Source: Aplysia californica (Eukaryota; Mollusca; Gastropoda; Aplysiida; Aplysiidae). From it: a DNA stretch of 64,000 bases. The first letter of the stretch is position 1; each line of letters begins with the position of its first letter. Positions 41,000 to 54,376 of the stretch are shown in pieces. The notes beneath the pieces are model-generated. The model was given only the letters and a program-made list of their open reading frames with translations, ran no database searches and had not been told where the DNA came from. The position numbers were made by a program, and so were the translations under genes. The stretch covers positions 879,050-943,049 of the forward strand of contig NW_004797486.1 of the NCBI RefSeq assembly GCF_000002075.1, written 5' to 3'.

Positions 41000-43900
41000 A
41001 TTTAAAGTATTTAACACTTTTATTTTATTTTACTTCTTTAATGTGACGATGTCTGTTCCCTTCGTGACAAGATATCAACATCTATATCTGCCCCTGACTT
41101 TGTACGTGCTTTCTCAATGGCACTTTTGATTTTCAAAAATAGTTGTTTTTTTTTCTCCACTTCCTGAAAATGAAATTGCAAACTCTTAAAAAAATTAATC
41201 AAGTGTGGTCATCTTCCCTATTCAGGAGTATGTCTACACATCTTTGATCCTTGTGATGTAAGTGGTTGTTGGGTCTAATGATTGGTCTTTTTCTGTTCTA
41301 CCTTCCTGTTGTTTCTGTTTTCTGTCAAGCTTTTACTCAGCGTTCAAGGACTGTTACTCTTTACCTCAAATTCGAAAGATACAAGTGATGGTGTCAACTG
41401 CTGTACAATTTATTTTTTTAGGGTCTAAATCGGTTAAATGAGATTCTTTTAAAAAAAATTGTTCCCTTTCACGCGGTGACTTCTAGTAATGTGCATAGAT
41501 TATAGTCTGTGTGCCATAGCAAGGTGATTGGGGGTAGGGTTTGCATTCATACATCTCAGACCATTTTCCATCTATGTATATCAGGCAGGTTCTATCAATG
41601 GGTTTTATTTTGCAATTCACTGTTCAATCGGGACGTTTAAGGAATTAAGAAAATGACTGGCCTTGTGTGGTTATTGTGTCGGTTTCCTGTTCAGGAGACT
41701 GCTATTTAAAAACTGTTACAAAGTTTGTGAAAGCTTTGACATTCTTATGGACATGTGGAGCAGAAGTCTGGCCTTGGCTTGATGCTCCTGTGTTGATGCT
41801 CTTTTAAAAAAAATCATTGTTTTCTTTTTTCGTCAGTATGAAGTGAAACCTCTTGTTACTTTTGCAATAACTTTTCAGTTTTTCTTTGTGCGTATGTCAG
41901 AGTGTTAGGATACGTGGTATGTTATATCAGTAAGATTAAGATTGTAGTACAAGTTGCAGGCTTGATTTTTCATCAGAAAGGTCCCATCTTGTGCTTTAAA
42001 GTAAGATGAAGAAAATATAGAAATTCGTTATTTTTTAGTAAGGTTTTTTTCTTTTTAAAGAGAAAAATGAAAAGTCTAGAATCTTCGATAACATGTGTTT
42101 TCTTCCTGCAAGTACATTTGTATTTCATTTCTTTTCCTGCTTCTTTTGAGCAAAATGGAGTGGCGACTGGGACTTGCAGCTATGGCTCAGACTTCAGTGG
42201 GAAAACTGAACTGTTAAGTTGTTATGTGCTCATAGTAGACAGCAAAACAGCGAGCTGAATATTTGCAAAATTTAAAGGGAATGATAGACTTCGCTCAAAG
42301 CCCTAACCATTATGGTAGCTATTATAAACATTACATTTTTGACATATGTCTAACACTATAAAGTAACTGTGGTAATTTGCACCAATAGTTTGTCTGGACT
42401 GGATTATCCAAAATTAGTGTGTGATTTGCTTACTTTTAGACAATTCTCTCACTTCTTGTGCCTAGCACTTTGCAGTCACACAGCCAGCAGTACTAAATAC
42501 CCCATCTGGTCACCCAGCCAGGAGAGCAACTGCAACGGACTTCTCAACAATACTGCAACAATACTTCATTATTGGGTCAAATGACCGTAAAGTGTTAATA
42601 ATATATCGTATTATATAAGGTAAATATCTGAAGGGATCAGGTGAATAACAGACTAAGTCACATTAAAGATATCGTAATTGTTAGCTTAAGAATCTATGAA
42701 ATTATAGATTTTGATCATTTTGTATCCTTTTATGAGATACTTCAAAATTGAGAAATTGCTTTCCAATTTCACTTTAAAAAGATGTAAACGTTAGGCCTAC
42801 CTGTTCAGTCAGTATAGATTCAAAGTTGCACGAATAAATGTAAACAGGAATCCCCAAAGTAGTAGTTGTAAGGAGCTTCAGTGAATGAATATTCAGTGTG
42901 TTCAGGCATAGATGTGAAACATGTGCTGGTGACAAGGCGTTTTAAGTTTTAATATATATAGGTAGGTAGTCACTGGGGTGTTCCTTGAGTGAGACAGGAT
43001 AAGTGTAACTTAATATTAAAATAAAAAACAGGGCGCTGAGTGGCGACCAGTAATGGTGTAAGTGTATTGATTGTCCATGTTTGTGACATTATTCATGCAT
43101 TTATCTACTGGGAGCGCTTATTTGGGCTACATATTGCACAAATAAGCTAAAACCCCCCCCCCCCCCCCCAAAAAAAAAAGAAAAGAAACAACATTTATTT
43201 GGGCAGCAGTGTTGGGCTACACCTTGGAGGCTATAAATAGAAAGTTTATTTTTAATTCTGAAGTCTTTGGGCTACCCTTCTTTCACAATGGTAATTGATC
43301 TCTAGAATTTTGAAGAGTTGGTTTCGCTTTCCCAGTCCGGCATCTTTGTGGTTCGCTTGGCAATAGTGTATAAATGATAAATTATAGACTCTAATTGGTA
43401 TAATAGATATTCTGGGGAGGGGGGGGGAAGGAAGGGCAGTCTTTGGTTTGGACCCTGAGAATACTGGAATAACCATAGTAACTTCATATGATTAAAGGGT
43501 AGAGTTCTAAGGGGTAGTAAGGGTGTAGTGTTAGGATTATAGCAATCGTTGAGCTGGGGCCAAAACAGGATTTAGACTTAACGTCTGTGAATTTTGGTTG
43601 AATGGATGCATTGTCTTCCTAGATCTATGTGATCATTGGGATCTAGGTCGGTATAATGTGTTGAGACTTCATTCGACTGGCTTTGTGGCATTCGGCATTC
43701 AGTGGGCCAGTCCTGGATTCTACTACTGCATCTTTTTCATTCCCTGTAGCCTAATTAAAAACTTTTTTTTTTTTGGTCTCTGTGCTGAACTATAGTACAG
43801 CAGTGTATAGATTATAGACTATAAACTACATTGTATGTACCCTGAACCCTATGAATTTCACAATAAATTGATAGGGCCTACGTAATTCAAGATCTATGTG

Positions 43901-44570
43901 ATTCTTTGGATCTAGATTCTATGTGATCTGTTGAGAATTTTATTTGATTCACCTCATCGTTTTGGATATTCAGCAGGTGTAGAATCTAGATTCTACTCAG
44001 CGAAAGTGTTGCTTAGGTTAGGTAGACATGGTAAAATGTATCAGGATTATAGACATAGAGCTGCAATGTATAAGCCTTGCAGGTTCAGATGGATGGATGT
44101 TCGGCTATGTCGGCAAGTGTAGCCCTAATATGGTTACCCGGGGGTGGTTACCTTATTTTGGTATAGCCCAAATAAAGTCAACCTTATCTATAATACTATA
44201 AATGTACTTGTAGATTATGTGTATCATTGCAAAGCCAATTTCGTAAGGGGATCATTGAATAAAGTGGAATTTATTTTGTTTTTTAAAAAGTATTTTGGAT
44301 CATATATTACTAAGACCTAGTGACAGCAAGACTGTCATCAGTTAGTCATGATTGTAGTAGTAGTGATTCGAAGGAGTGTTTGATAGCGTATAAGCACTAA
44401 GCTCTAGATTATTGTGTTAAAGACGCACAGGCGCCTTGTGTCAAATTATGACATGCTTCTAAGAAGATATAGGAGGGGAACCTGAGGTACAAAAGAGCAT
44501 GCAATACATTTAGGCTGTTGCTGCTACAGTTTCATGGAAAAGAAATAAGGATTAAAATGTGTAGTAATAG

Positions 44571-44652
44571 AATTAATAATAATAATAATGATAATATAAT
44601 AATGATAATAATAATAATAATAGTAGTAGTTAATAATGATGATGATAATAAT
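44571..44652. repeat. AAT/GAT-rich microsatellite
   Basis: Imperfect AAT repeats with TAG and GAT variants. Confidence 0.85.
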
Positions 44653-45855
44653 TTTCTAAAACGCCCGCTCCTGTACACAATGCAAGTGTAGGCGCTTTGC
44701 AATACCTTCATCCTTCATCTCATCACAAAACACCATGTCAATGAAAATGCGTACATGTGCTCTTTGGATTAATGTTAACACATATAGTGTGGTCAAAAAT
44801 TCGTGGCGCTACTTGTCTTCAAATATCTCTTACACGGTTGAATCACTGTCATCTATACTTTGCACAGTTTTGTCTCATCTTATTCATATTTTTCCGCAAC
44901 AACTGAGGCTAGATTAAAAAACTTTATTCCATAAATTTACATAAAATACTACAAACCTCCCTCACAAGGAAAATGTGATTGTTCACAGCACTTCCCGCTT
45001 CTCAGACACATTTTGCGTACGCATATATAATTGCCTAAGTCACAGCTCATCAATGGTCCTTTTTATTTTCAAAACTTGTTACAATAAATACATTTTATAA
45101 TGGTCACTTTTTTTGCACTAAAGGTTCTCAAAACAGGCATTCAATTACCATAATGTCATTATTAGAAAAAAATAATGAACTTGCGTTTGAAAGCAATATT
45201 GCCCCAGCTATAAACTTTCAAGAATCTGTAGAAACCATTGACTGAGATTTTTTATTAGTACTTATGAAAGAAATTTCTAAAATACTGTGTATGGGTATTT
45301 GAAAAAATATTCATCTGTAAGACAAATTGAAGTCATTTTGCTAAAGTTGGAGAATCTATGTTCTTAAGGAGATATTTGACAATAAGTTTCACCCCAAATT
45401 TTTGACAGCACTAAAGGCAGACATCCATGCTATCACAGCACAATCAATGTTGATATGCACATTTTATCATAAGAGTACTTTGAATAAGAAGGACTAACTT
45501 AACTAACTATTGAGGTAACATTTAATAAGATATGTTTTTTTAATGAATTTTAAATTTTCTACCAACTTTGTGTCCTTCAAATGTTGTTTGAGAGAGTTCT
45601 GAATGCATGGAGCTTGATGAGAAAAGGCAAGGACCCGCCAGTGAGTTTTTGACGTTCCTTCCAAGGCATTCTCTGTCCCATAAGTAAGAGGCTGATCTCC
45701 TGATCTTAGAAATCTTAGTGAAGCATACATTTGAGTGAAGTTGCTTACGGGAGTCAATGAAGTGTGATACGATCCAGGATTTCGAATACATCAATCGTCT
45801 CATGCTTTCCTATGAAGTTACAATTCTAAGAAGGCATGCAAGTGTATGCGTGCGT

Positions 45856-45857
<2 letters not shown>

Positions 45858-45913
<56 letters not shown>

Positions 45914-45936
45914 AGAGAATGAGACTCACAGACATA

Positions 45937-46000
<64 letters not shown>
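45858..46000. repeat. CA microsatellite in two blocks
   Basis: CA runs 45858-45914 and 45938-46000 separated by a short GA-rich spacer. Confidence 0.95.
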
Positions 46001-46002
<2 letters not shown>

Positions 46003-47143
46003 TACGTACACATTCGCACATACAGGCAAAAGGCTAAGGTGCTGTATTCAAGAGACTTGTGAGGTGAAAGAGTTAATAAATGAGATCTTCATTGTTTTGA
46101 TTATCAGATTTTGAAATGTGTCAGAAATTGGACATTCATTTTATATGCTCAGTTCGTAAGGATGAGAGTGATACCAATCATACTTTAAAAAATGAATGAG
46201 TGCTTCTTCTTTATACTCCTTTCTTGCCATGTTTTTCTACTACGCATACGGTACTGCTTATAAAGATGGCCCTTGCCTTATAAGATAATGAAGCCCAAGC
46301 AAGTACATGTATGCTGTTGGTTGTTCAGAACATTAAGTTGGTGCAATGTGTTATTCAAGAATTCTTCTCTTTCAAAGAATTAATTAATGAAGAATTTTTG
46401 TACATAAACTTTCCTATTTTTATTATGTGTATATTAAACTGAATAAAACAACTGTATTTACAATATATGGCTTGAATTATAACCACAATCATGTATATTT
46501 GGGATACATAAAGTTGTAAGAATAATATTTCAGGACATCAACAGTACGATTACATTGTATTGGTTTGGCATTGCTGATGTGTGTCTTTACTCATACCTCT
46601 TTTTGGTGAATAGGATGAACGAATCAAATACATTATTTTTTATTTGAAAAGTTGTCAGTTGTTTTATGGGGCTATGCAGACTGAATGGAAATGTATTTCA
46701 TCGCAGAGTTTTATTGATTAATAATAAGGTTACGAATAATGCATTGAGACCCAGGTTTTACAACTGAAATCTTGTTTGTTTTACTGTAATGCTTTACATT
46801 GATAGAAATTCCTGAAATGTTTGCTTTTGTGACTGAAATCTCATTAGAAATACAGTAGTCTCTGCCAAAGATCCCGCCACTGACAATCCTGTTTCGCTTA
46901 AGATCCCGCTGTTTTAAGAGAAAACATAATTTTTTCTACACAAAAGTCACCCTTAAGATCCTGCTCTGAAGGATAATTTCCTATATTTGAGATCATAATT
47001 TACAGAAAAAAACCCATGGGTAGGCGCAGCTGATTAACCAATCAATAAAAATTTGTGAACGTTGAACTATTTCAAAATGAGGTTGAGTTTAATTTCAAAA
47101 GTGTATTGCTTTATTTTGCTTTCATTTCTATCATACGTGTGTG

Positions 47144-47569
47144 TGTGTGAGGCATCGTGGTGAAATCAGGCGCTCGTCAAAACAACAAAATTGGGGAAAC
47201 AGACATTTCCCCCCAGTTTGGCAATTTTTATCAAATTTTTGTTTTTTTTGTTAACCTTTTTATTTCCAAATAAAAACACATTTCTGTTTGAATTTGATTG
47301 AAAAACGATTAAGAGCATAAAATATGTAATTTTAACTCTTTAGCTATTAGAGTTTAGGGAACCAAACTTTGGCGGCCATTTTCTTGCTATTTATACGGCT
47401 GAAACCAAGCGACCTTACCTCTTTCAATCGCCAATATCTTCACTTCTGCTCAAGATAGATGGGTATTTTCATCGAAAGCAAGATAAATGAACAAGGTTTA
47501 ACTTTAAGATTATACCAATAACTCCACATGTCAAAAAATTTACGAGCGCCTGATTCCACCGTGTCGTGA
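47144..47569 (-). mobile_element. M1 MITE copy
   Basis: Starts TGTGTGTGAGGCATCGTGGT and ends, inverted, CACGACACGGTGGAATCAGG. Shared interior (TTTGGCGGCCATTTTCTTGC) in minus orientation. Confidence 0.82.
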
Positions 47570-47589
47570 ATGAGAAGTCAAAATATTTC

Positions 47590-47882
47590 GTATTGAAGGA
47601 GGTGGTGGTAACCTGGTTCAGAGGTAAAACTAGCGAATAAATGGCTTGGTGATTTCCAAAGTTTGAGAGTCCTTGAAAACTGCAAATTTGCATTTTATGT
47701 GCCTTTAATAAACTTTTTCTGTAAAATCCACACTGAAATGTGTTTTTAAATAGACATTAAAGGTGTTAACGTAGCCAAAAAACAAAAGTTCAATAAAAAT
47801 GGCCAAACCAGCGGAAAAATGCCAGTTTCTTCAATTTCATGATTTTGACGAGCCCCGGATTTCACCATGCTGCCTCTCATAT
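47590..47882 (+). mobile_element. M1 MITE copy, 5'-truncated, inverted to its neighbour
   Basis: Begins inside the element (GAAGGAGGTGGTGGTAACCT) and ends with the M1 terminus, inverted TGAGAGGCAGCATGGTGAAA. Opposite orientation to 47144-47569 and nearly abutting it. Confidence 0.8.
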
Positions 47883-49389
47883 ATAGGCCTACCTATTATA
47901 TAACATAAAATGTCAAATTCTATGTACACCATCAGTCTGATGTTCAAATTGGGAGTTAAAAATTGTTTGCCATTGTGAAGTTCGTAGGAAAAAAAAGTAT
48001 GTGTACTTGCATTTTGTTGGTGAGTGTTGGGTGGAAACAACCCCACATGAAATCGAGATTTCAGTGAAATAAATAGTTCATGTTGTGATATTGTGTTTTT
48101 CAGAATTTCCAAGCAGTCCAGAAATCATTTAGGAGATCTTTGTATAGTGAGGAAATTCATATCATTCTTTGTTATATTTCTCTGAGAAGTAGGCCTACAC
48201 TTAGGCTTACAATTTTTTGCTGTGGATTTGCGTTATTTGGCATGATGATAGTGGGGTGGATTGTCAAGATTGCATAACAATAACAAAATTAAAAAGAAAG
48301 CTGTCTTGTACAACATTTCATTTTATGTTAGTATTGTTAGGCCGCACATATTATGAGAGGGGAAAATAGGCTTGTTCAGTGAAGTGATTTTGTTATTGAT
48401 TTTCTGTGACATGTAACATTCAAGCTCCCTTTCCATTTTGTTGTGAGGGTATGAGCTTCACCACATACAGAAGTCAATGAGGGACAAAAGTTTAACTTTT
48501 TTTATAAATTGAAAACATGATGTATTATCCAAGATGGATGCCTTTTCTGTGGCATTACTACGATTTGAATGATTATAGTGTCATGAATTTATGTCCTTTG
48601 CCAAGGAATATTGCGTGCTGAGGTATTGGCTCTCTAGAACCATATATTCATAAAAGATGAATCTGGTCTGCAACTTTTCCTCCCTTCCTTAAGGCATGTT
48701 TAGTAGTGTGATCTGTCTCCCACTTTGTCAGTGGTGTAATGGAATGGCTCTCTATCACTGTACACAGAAGATGTGAGTTCAATTCTCACACGATGAAGTC
48801 TAGTTGATCAAAGATATGAGGAAGTCAATTCATGGAAGATGTGAATTCGATTTTTGCTTGAGGAAATCTATTTTTCTCATACTTCTGTTTTTCTGATTGG
48901 ATGCTGTTCTCCACGGAGCCACTGTTTCCCCTTTCAGCTGTTTTCTTAACAATCTAAGGTGTGTCATTGAATAGGATCTATCGACCCCCCTGTCCACATA
49001 CCAGGGAGTTTGGTGCATTCACGTCGATTTTGACTTTTCTGCAGGCTATTTTGCATTACCCTTCCCCCCTTTTTTTAAAACATTTTTTTTCATCTGCAGT
49101 ATTTCTTGCTCTCAAGTCTTTCTGCAATTAATGTTTTGTCATTCTCCACTGCAAAGCCAATATGTGAAAGGTGTTATGTCAAAGGAACTGTTGTCCTGAA
49201 TATAGATCCATTATTATTAAAGCTTTGTGACTTGTTATGTTCATTTTGTTTATTCTGTTTTGTTTAATTGATCAGTTTCATTTTGTTTTGTGTGTATATG
49301 AACATAAGCATCCACTTGACACACATTAGTTGTTTGGATAAGTGGGGTCACACTCTTCGTTTTTTTGGAATACTTGTTTTTTGTGTGTG

Positions 49390-49390
<1 letters not shown>
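47883..49390. other. Gene-free stretch with a tRNA-like fragment
   Basis: A B-box-like GAGTTCAATTC at about 48775 with an upstream GGTGTAATGG suggests a degenerate tRNA-derived SINE head near 48730-48795. Otherwise unrecognised. Confidence 0.4.
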
Positions 49391-49432
<42 letters not shown>

Positions 49433-49437
49433 TATTA

Positions 49438-49504
<67 letters not shown>
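49391..49504. repeat. TTA trinucleotide microsatellite
   Basis: About 114 bases of TTA with one interruption. Gives Leu/Ile or Asn frames that are not genes. Confidence 0.97.
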
Positions 49505-49518
49505 GATGATTATAATCA

Positions 49519-49642
49519 CCATTCTCTTCTTCTTCTTCTTCTTCTTCTCCTTCTCCTTCTCCTTCCCCTTCCCCTTCCCCTTCTCCTTCTCCTTCTCCTT
49601 CCCCTTCTCCTTCTCCTTCTCCTTCTCCTTCTCCTTCTTCTT
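49519..49642. repeat. CTT/CTC homopyrimidine tract
   Basis: About 120 bases of pure pyrimidine on the plus strand built from CTT, CTC and CCC triplets, followed by a G run at 49670-49689. Confidence 0.95.
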
Positions 49643-49689
49643 AAAATTAGAATTTTTTTTTGTTTTTGGGGGGAGGGGGGGGGGGGGGG

Positions 49690-50333
49690 TTGCTGCTAGG
49701 TTTGACAATCGCCTGATTATAATAGTTTTTGAATGGGAGAAAACTAGTGAACCGAGAGGACAGTAGGAGATTTATAGAGGTGTTTCGACCCTACATACCT
49801 GACACTCTAACTCCAAGGGGAACAGACCACACTCAGATCAAGACTCCAAAGTGCTCTCCTGCTGTTTTTTTTCTTCTGGTGCTTGTCGAGGATCAAACTC
49901 CGGAGGGCATCTATAGTTCTCCAGTCCCTGAATTTTTATGTGGAATTATCTACTACTAGATATTTTGGAGAATTTTCCATATGTCTACTTTTTGTTCTAT
50001 TTTTAGTGGCCCAGCTCTCTTTCCGTTTTGTCCACAGCCAGCTCAAACTTTTCTCTGCTGTTTCAGTTTCTGAAATGCGCTTGCTGATGGCTGCAGTTCT
50101 AGGTTTTTTTTCAGGCCTTAGAGGCCTATAGTTGCACCAGCAGTGTGAATGTTGAGGCTGCGACAAACCCTCGTGCACCCACTTCTACTTGCATTATCTT
50201 GGAGCAATGACCCTATCCTTAAAGTTGATTCGAGAGATCTTCAAATTTTGACAACTTAAACTGATGTTGCGCATCTATCCTACATTCATATGGACCAGTC
50301 AGCTCGATTAAATCTTGGCATCGGTTTCTGATC
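49690..50333. other. Gene-free stretch
   Basis: No recognised gene or repeat; leads into the duplicated block. Confidence 0.4.
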
Positions 50334-50942
50334 AGAGAACGATGCAAATGTATCTAGTTTGAGGCCTGTTCTCTTGATCATGGGAGGGTAGTGCGCCACT
50401 CTGGGAGATCTGTAGCTAGTTTCCAATCCTTTGCGGATCCTAGAATGTTTTTACTCCTTGATTTCGTCCTTGGGCAGTGTGCGGGTAAAGGTTCGTCGAT
50501 CGAGAGTGCGCCCCAGAAACTAGGCTCTGCCTGATTTCCGTTGCGGCCGGCGGGCCGGGCAGTTTGCCGCACCTGCGGCTCACCTACAGTAACATTTTTG
50601 TTCATAAACATTTTGAAAACTACGTCGTATCGTCAAAATAATTTCAAATTCGGAACCAGAGTTTCAAATTAACCAAATGGCTCGAAAATGACTCTTTTTT
50701 TTGTGGCTTGATTTTGAAGTTACCTAAGATTACCAAGATTATACATAATTTTTTTTATTACAAAGAGGACGGTAAACTATTAGATTTAACTGAACGTTTG
50801 ATACCCCCTTTGAAAAAGAAGTGAACTTTTGGAGCACATGGAATGTACACTCCAAGTCCAAGGGGCAAAAACTAAGATCATCTAAAAAAAACTACACGCT
50901 CCGCTCACGTAAAGACAACGTGAGTCTCCAGACTTTATCAAG

Positions 50943-51484
50943 TGGGATCTCGTGGTCAAGAGGTTACGGTGTTCGCCTCTCATTCAATAGGTCCCGGGTT
51001 CGAATCCGGACACGACGGAAAATTTTCTTTAAGAAGATTTTCTCCGTTCACCTCCTTTCCTGTTCTCTAACAACAATGTTTTGTCGTCTGCTTTCGTCTC
51101 CACTTTCTGCCCCCCCCACCCCCTCACCTCTTTTGCCCCCTCCTCTGGGGTCTTAACTCTTTCTGCAGCCTTTCTGTTGCTACTTCTTGGCTCATTTTTA
51201 CTGCTGTCTTTCAAACCACACCCATGATCTTATGATAGGTAAGATCCAGCACCTAGCCTTCTCGGACAAGGGCGAAAAATCTCGGAGATCTCGTGTGCAA
51301 GTTGTGCACGTTAAAGATCCCTTGGTGGTCCAAAATCGATAAGAGTAGACTTCGGCCGCCACAAAAATTCAAAATTTCCTACCACTTTGAAATGTGTAAA
51401 TGTGTCTCGTGCTCTCATATGACCTTATGCAGATTTGCAAGCTCCGTAAAACACTTACCAAAAAAAAAAAAAAGAAAGAAAAAA
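50943..51484 (+). mobile_element. tRNA-derived SINE, family 1, full length
   Basis: Head ATCTCGTGGTCAAGAGGTTA with B box GGTTCGAATCC at about 50998, CT-rich body, core TTAAAGATCCCTTGGTGG, tail CTCATATGACCTTATGCAGA, GTAAAACACTTACC and an A-rich end. This is the best-preserved head in the window. Confidence 0.9.
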
Positions 51485-51504
51485 GATTAACGATTGAAAG
51501 CGAA

Positions 51505-51885
51505 AGGGTGCTCTCGTGGGCAAGAGGTTACGATGTTTGCCTCTCATTCAATAGGGCCCGGGTTTGCGTCCGGAAAGCGACTGAAAATTTTCTCCTTTTA
51601 CCCCATTTCCTGCTCTCTAATAAAATTCTGTCGTCTGCTTTCGTCTCCACTTTCTGACCCACACCCCCTCACCTCTTTTGCCCCCTCCTTTGGGCTCCTG
51701 GCTCCTTCTGCAGACTTTCTACGGCTACTCCTTAGCTCCTTCCTGCTGCTGTCTTTCAGCCACACCCCTGATCATACTTCTCGAGCAAGGCCGAAAAATC
51801 TCGAAGGTCCCGTGTGCAAGTTGCGCAAGTTAAAAATCTCTTGGCGGTCCAAATTAAAAAAGAGTAGGCTTCGGCCGCCACCTGG
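51505..51885 (+). mobile_element. tRNA-derived SINE, family 1, cut by the gap
   Basis: Head GGTGCTCTCGTGGGCAAGAG through core; the tail lies beyond the N gap. It follows the previous SINE's A-rich tail directly. Confidence 0.88.
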
Positions 51886-51985
51886 NNNNNNNNNNNNNNN
51901 NNNNNNNNNNNNNNNNNNNNNNNNNNNNNNNNNNNNNNNNNNNNNNNNNNNNNNNNNNNNNNNNNNNNNNNNNNNNNNNNNNNNN
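51886..51985. other. Assembly gap, 100 N
   Basis: Exactly 100 N, the usual placeholder for a gap of unknown size. Sequence on the two sides belongs to two copies of the same region. Confidence 0.99.
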
Positions 51986-52113
51986 AGAGAACGTTACAAA
52001 TGTATCTAGTTTGAGGCCTGTTCTCTTGATCATGGGAGGGTAGTGCGCCACTCTGGGAGATCTGTAGCTAGTTTCCAATCTTTTGCGGATCCTACAATGT
52101 TTTCACTCCTTGA
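51986..52113. repeat. Duplicated block part A, second copy (contig start)
   Basis: Matches 50334-50461 with five differences over 128 bases and no length change. Confidence 0.9.
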
Positions 52114-53480
52114 AAAACAGGGCGGTTGATTTCTTCCAACCCATTTCTTCTTCTTCCCTGTGGTGAAGAATATCTGGGCTGGAGCTACTCCGCTGTCGGT
52201 GCCTGTCGCCAGGCTGCAGAAGATTGTGAGTCAGCTCTTTCAGCACACTGTTGTGCCGTCACTTGTATCTGCCATCAGCAAGGAATACCTTACAGGAACT
52301 GAGGACATGTTCCATTGTCTCTCATAGCACAATAGGCAGCGGGGATCTTCTTCATTTCCCACTTCACGAGATAAGCTTTCGATGGCAGCATATATGGCTC
52401 TGATGATGAAGCTTAGTTTCGGGGGTGCCATGTGCCACTCGTCGTTCCAGGTAAGGGATCTTTGCAAAGCATGGGTCCATTTTGTTCACTGGCCCTGTTG
52501 CGATTGTTGGATCGCTTTCTGATATGTCTCTTCTTATCTTCAGTATTCTTCACATTTTGGACCACCATGTCTCGGTGTTCTTTACCGTGTGCCCTAGACC
52601 ACCACAGCACCTTCTCGCTTCCAAGTCGTTGTCATCCATCACGGCATCCAAGACTTCTTTTTCTGACAGTTCTCAGTGTTGGTTGAATTGACAAACATCA
52701 CTTGCAGTTTTGTCTTGCCTGTTTTGTATTCCTCCACTATTTACTTTTGTAGCAATCTCAGCTTGGCCTGTCGGCGGTAGCCTACAGAGCAACATTTGAA
52801 AGCCCAGGAGTAACACCATGCCATTTCCTGGTGAATTTGTTCTTCATTGCCTCCATTGCTTCCATTGAGCTCGTGGCAGTTTCGTACACTGAGAGGCCAC
52901 ACCAACAATGGGATTAGTATGTGATGGAGGCACCAGGCCTTATGCCTTCCTGGTAGAGGGCAACGGTCAATCTTCTTCTACCCATTGTCAGTACTGAGTG
53001 CTCTTGTCATATCACCTCCCCAGGCTTTTTACGGGCTTTTCAGATACGGTGGGGATTCTTTTGCCATCTACATTGAAATAGGTGTGCTTGCTCACTTTTC
53101 TCTTTCTACGCGGGAAGCTTTTAGATTTCTTTGGCTTGAAGTTATTCGGAACCACCCCATTAAATCACCCAAATGTCGAAGTTCTCAATGGGTATCTTCT
53201 TCTTGGGAGGTTACAATTGTCGTGCCATCTATGAATGCCTTCTCCAAGTTCCGCTAGGGTTGCTTTAATTTCTGCAGGCTTGATAATCACTTGCATCGCC
53301 AGGACGAAGAGTACTGGCAAAACCATGCATATATTTTGCTGAATCGCATCTGGAATCCGCAGTATGTGACACATCTCTTTCAGAACATGGTACATGGCGT
53401 GAGCCAACTGAGTCATTTGATGGGGCTCGTAACCATATTATGCAGCTGCCCCGGCCATTATATTATATGCATACCCTAGC
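52114..53480 (-). mobile_element. Degraded non-LTR retrotransposon, ORF2 end
   Basis: On the minus strand: MEHVLSSCKVFLADGRYK then RHNSVLKEL (about 52210-52320), preceded by a CLLC pair and by WNDEWHMAPPKLSFIIRAIY (about 52385-52445). This resembles the C-terminal zinc-binding region after the RT in a LINE group common in molluscs and fish. Upstream in element order a degraded stretch includes QQNICMVLPVLFVLAMQVI. Many stops. It lies in the 2263 bp present on only one side of the duplication. Confidence 0.6.
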
Positions 53481-54376
53481 CCAGTGAGTGTTGGGTGTTG
53501 TATATGAACAAGCGGTGGATAGTCTCAATCCAGTGACGAAAACTTGTATCCTTTTGACTGAGGCTGCATTAATTGTGGGTTTTAAAAAATTCCCGTCATT
53601 GTCTAGGGATAATAAAATCTATGTAAAATGCATAAGACTAATGCAACGAATCTATCTGTAATTTCAGTGGCATAACATGCCATGAGAACTGAAGTTGTGA
53701 GACTTGCTCGGTCTGGTAATCTTGAAAGATGTCCGATCGTTTCTCTTCTTTCTTTTTCTTTCTATTTTCAAGTGCGTGGGCTGTTACTACAAAACAGCAA
53801 CAACCACAGGTCGAACTCGAGTGTTGTGGGAATGAAGTAGTTTTTCCCCCAAGCAAAACTCGGTGTGTTCGTTTTTGTAACACAGCAACACCAAGAATCG
53901 GAAACATTCAATCCTGCAGTATCAAGAACGGAATTACATAAAAGAAAATGGGGCTGTCACAGGCCCAGTTTGCCACAACTTCATTTAAATATTTGAGTAT
54001 TGACGACAGTCATAATTACAACACTTTAACACTGTAGTTGTAACTTAAGTTTTTTATTCTCCACCTTCAGAGATAGAGATAGTCCCCCTAAAAATGTCAA
54101 TTCAACTTGCGTTTTTCAATATTTCTTCCTTTTTGTATGCCAATCAAAGCAAATTACTCTTTAAAATTTCAACAATGAATGTTCTTTCGTTAAAAACAAG
54201 TGAAAAATAAAATTCAATTCAATTCATGCAATCAATCAATCAATCATTCATTTAACTCTTTTTGAGAGAGCCAGTGATAACTTCCATCATGCAGGGCACA
54301 GTCGAGGTCTGTGACAAACTGGCACTGGCATGCTTCCAAAGAAAAAGTCGTCGTTTGAAAGAGGCGGCATGTCCGT
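53481..54376. other. Rest of the one-sided insert
   Basis: AT-rich, ATTCAATTCAATTC-type short repeats near 54212-54250, no gene recognised. Confidence 0.4.

Larger units (their letters stand above)
41000..47143. other. Long gene-free stretch
   Basis: No coding region supported. Contains AAT-type microsatellite 44571-44652, CA microsatellites 45858-46000, C and A runs near 43149-43180, a CAGTAGTCTCTGCC start of a possible mariner-like fragment near 46852 and scattered AATAAA signals (for example near 43862 and 46441). It could partly be a very long 3' UTR. Confidence 0.5.
50334..51885. repeat. Duplicated block, first copy (contig end)
   Basis: Part A, 50334-50461, matches 51986-52113. Part B, 50465-51885, matches 54377-55797 base for base in length (1421 bp) with about a dozen substitutions. 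The copy runs into the N gap. It holds two family 1 SINEs in tandem. Confidence 0.92.

Noticed and set aside
45757-46062. 101-codon frame
   Set aside because: Translation of a CA microsatellite.
46852-47010. Mariner-like element starting CAGTAGTCTCTGCC
   Set aside because: Only one end is visible and no matching inverted end was found, so it was not listed as an element.
38278-48112. Second protein-coding gene downstream of the CC2D1-like gene
   Set aside because: Only short frames without domains or splice-compatible neighbours; most overlap MITEs or microsatellites.
49250-49766. Asn-, Leu- and Ile-rich frames of up to 152 codons on both strands
   Set aside because: Produced by the TTA and CTT microsatellites; no coding signal.
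50821-51156. 111-codon frame, repeated at 54733
   Set aside because: Crosses a tRNA-derived SINE; its conservation between the two places reflects the duplicated block, not selection.
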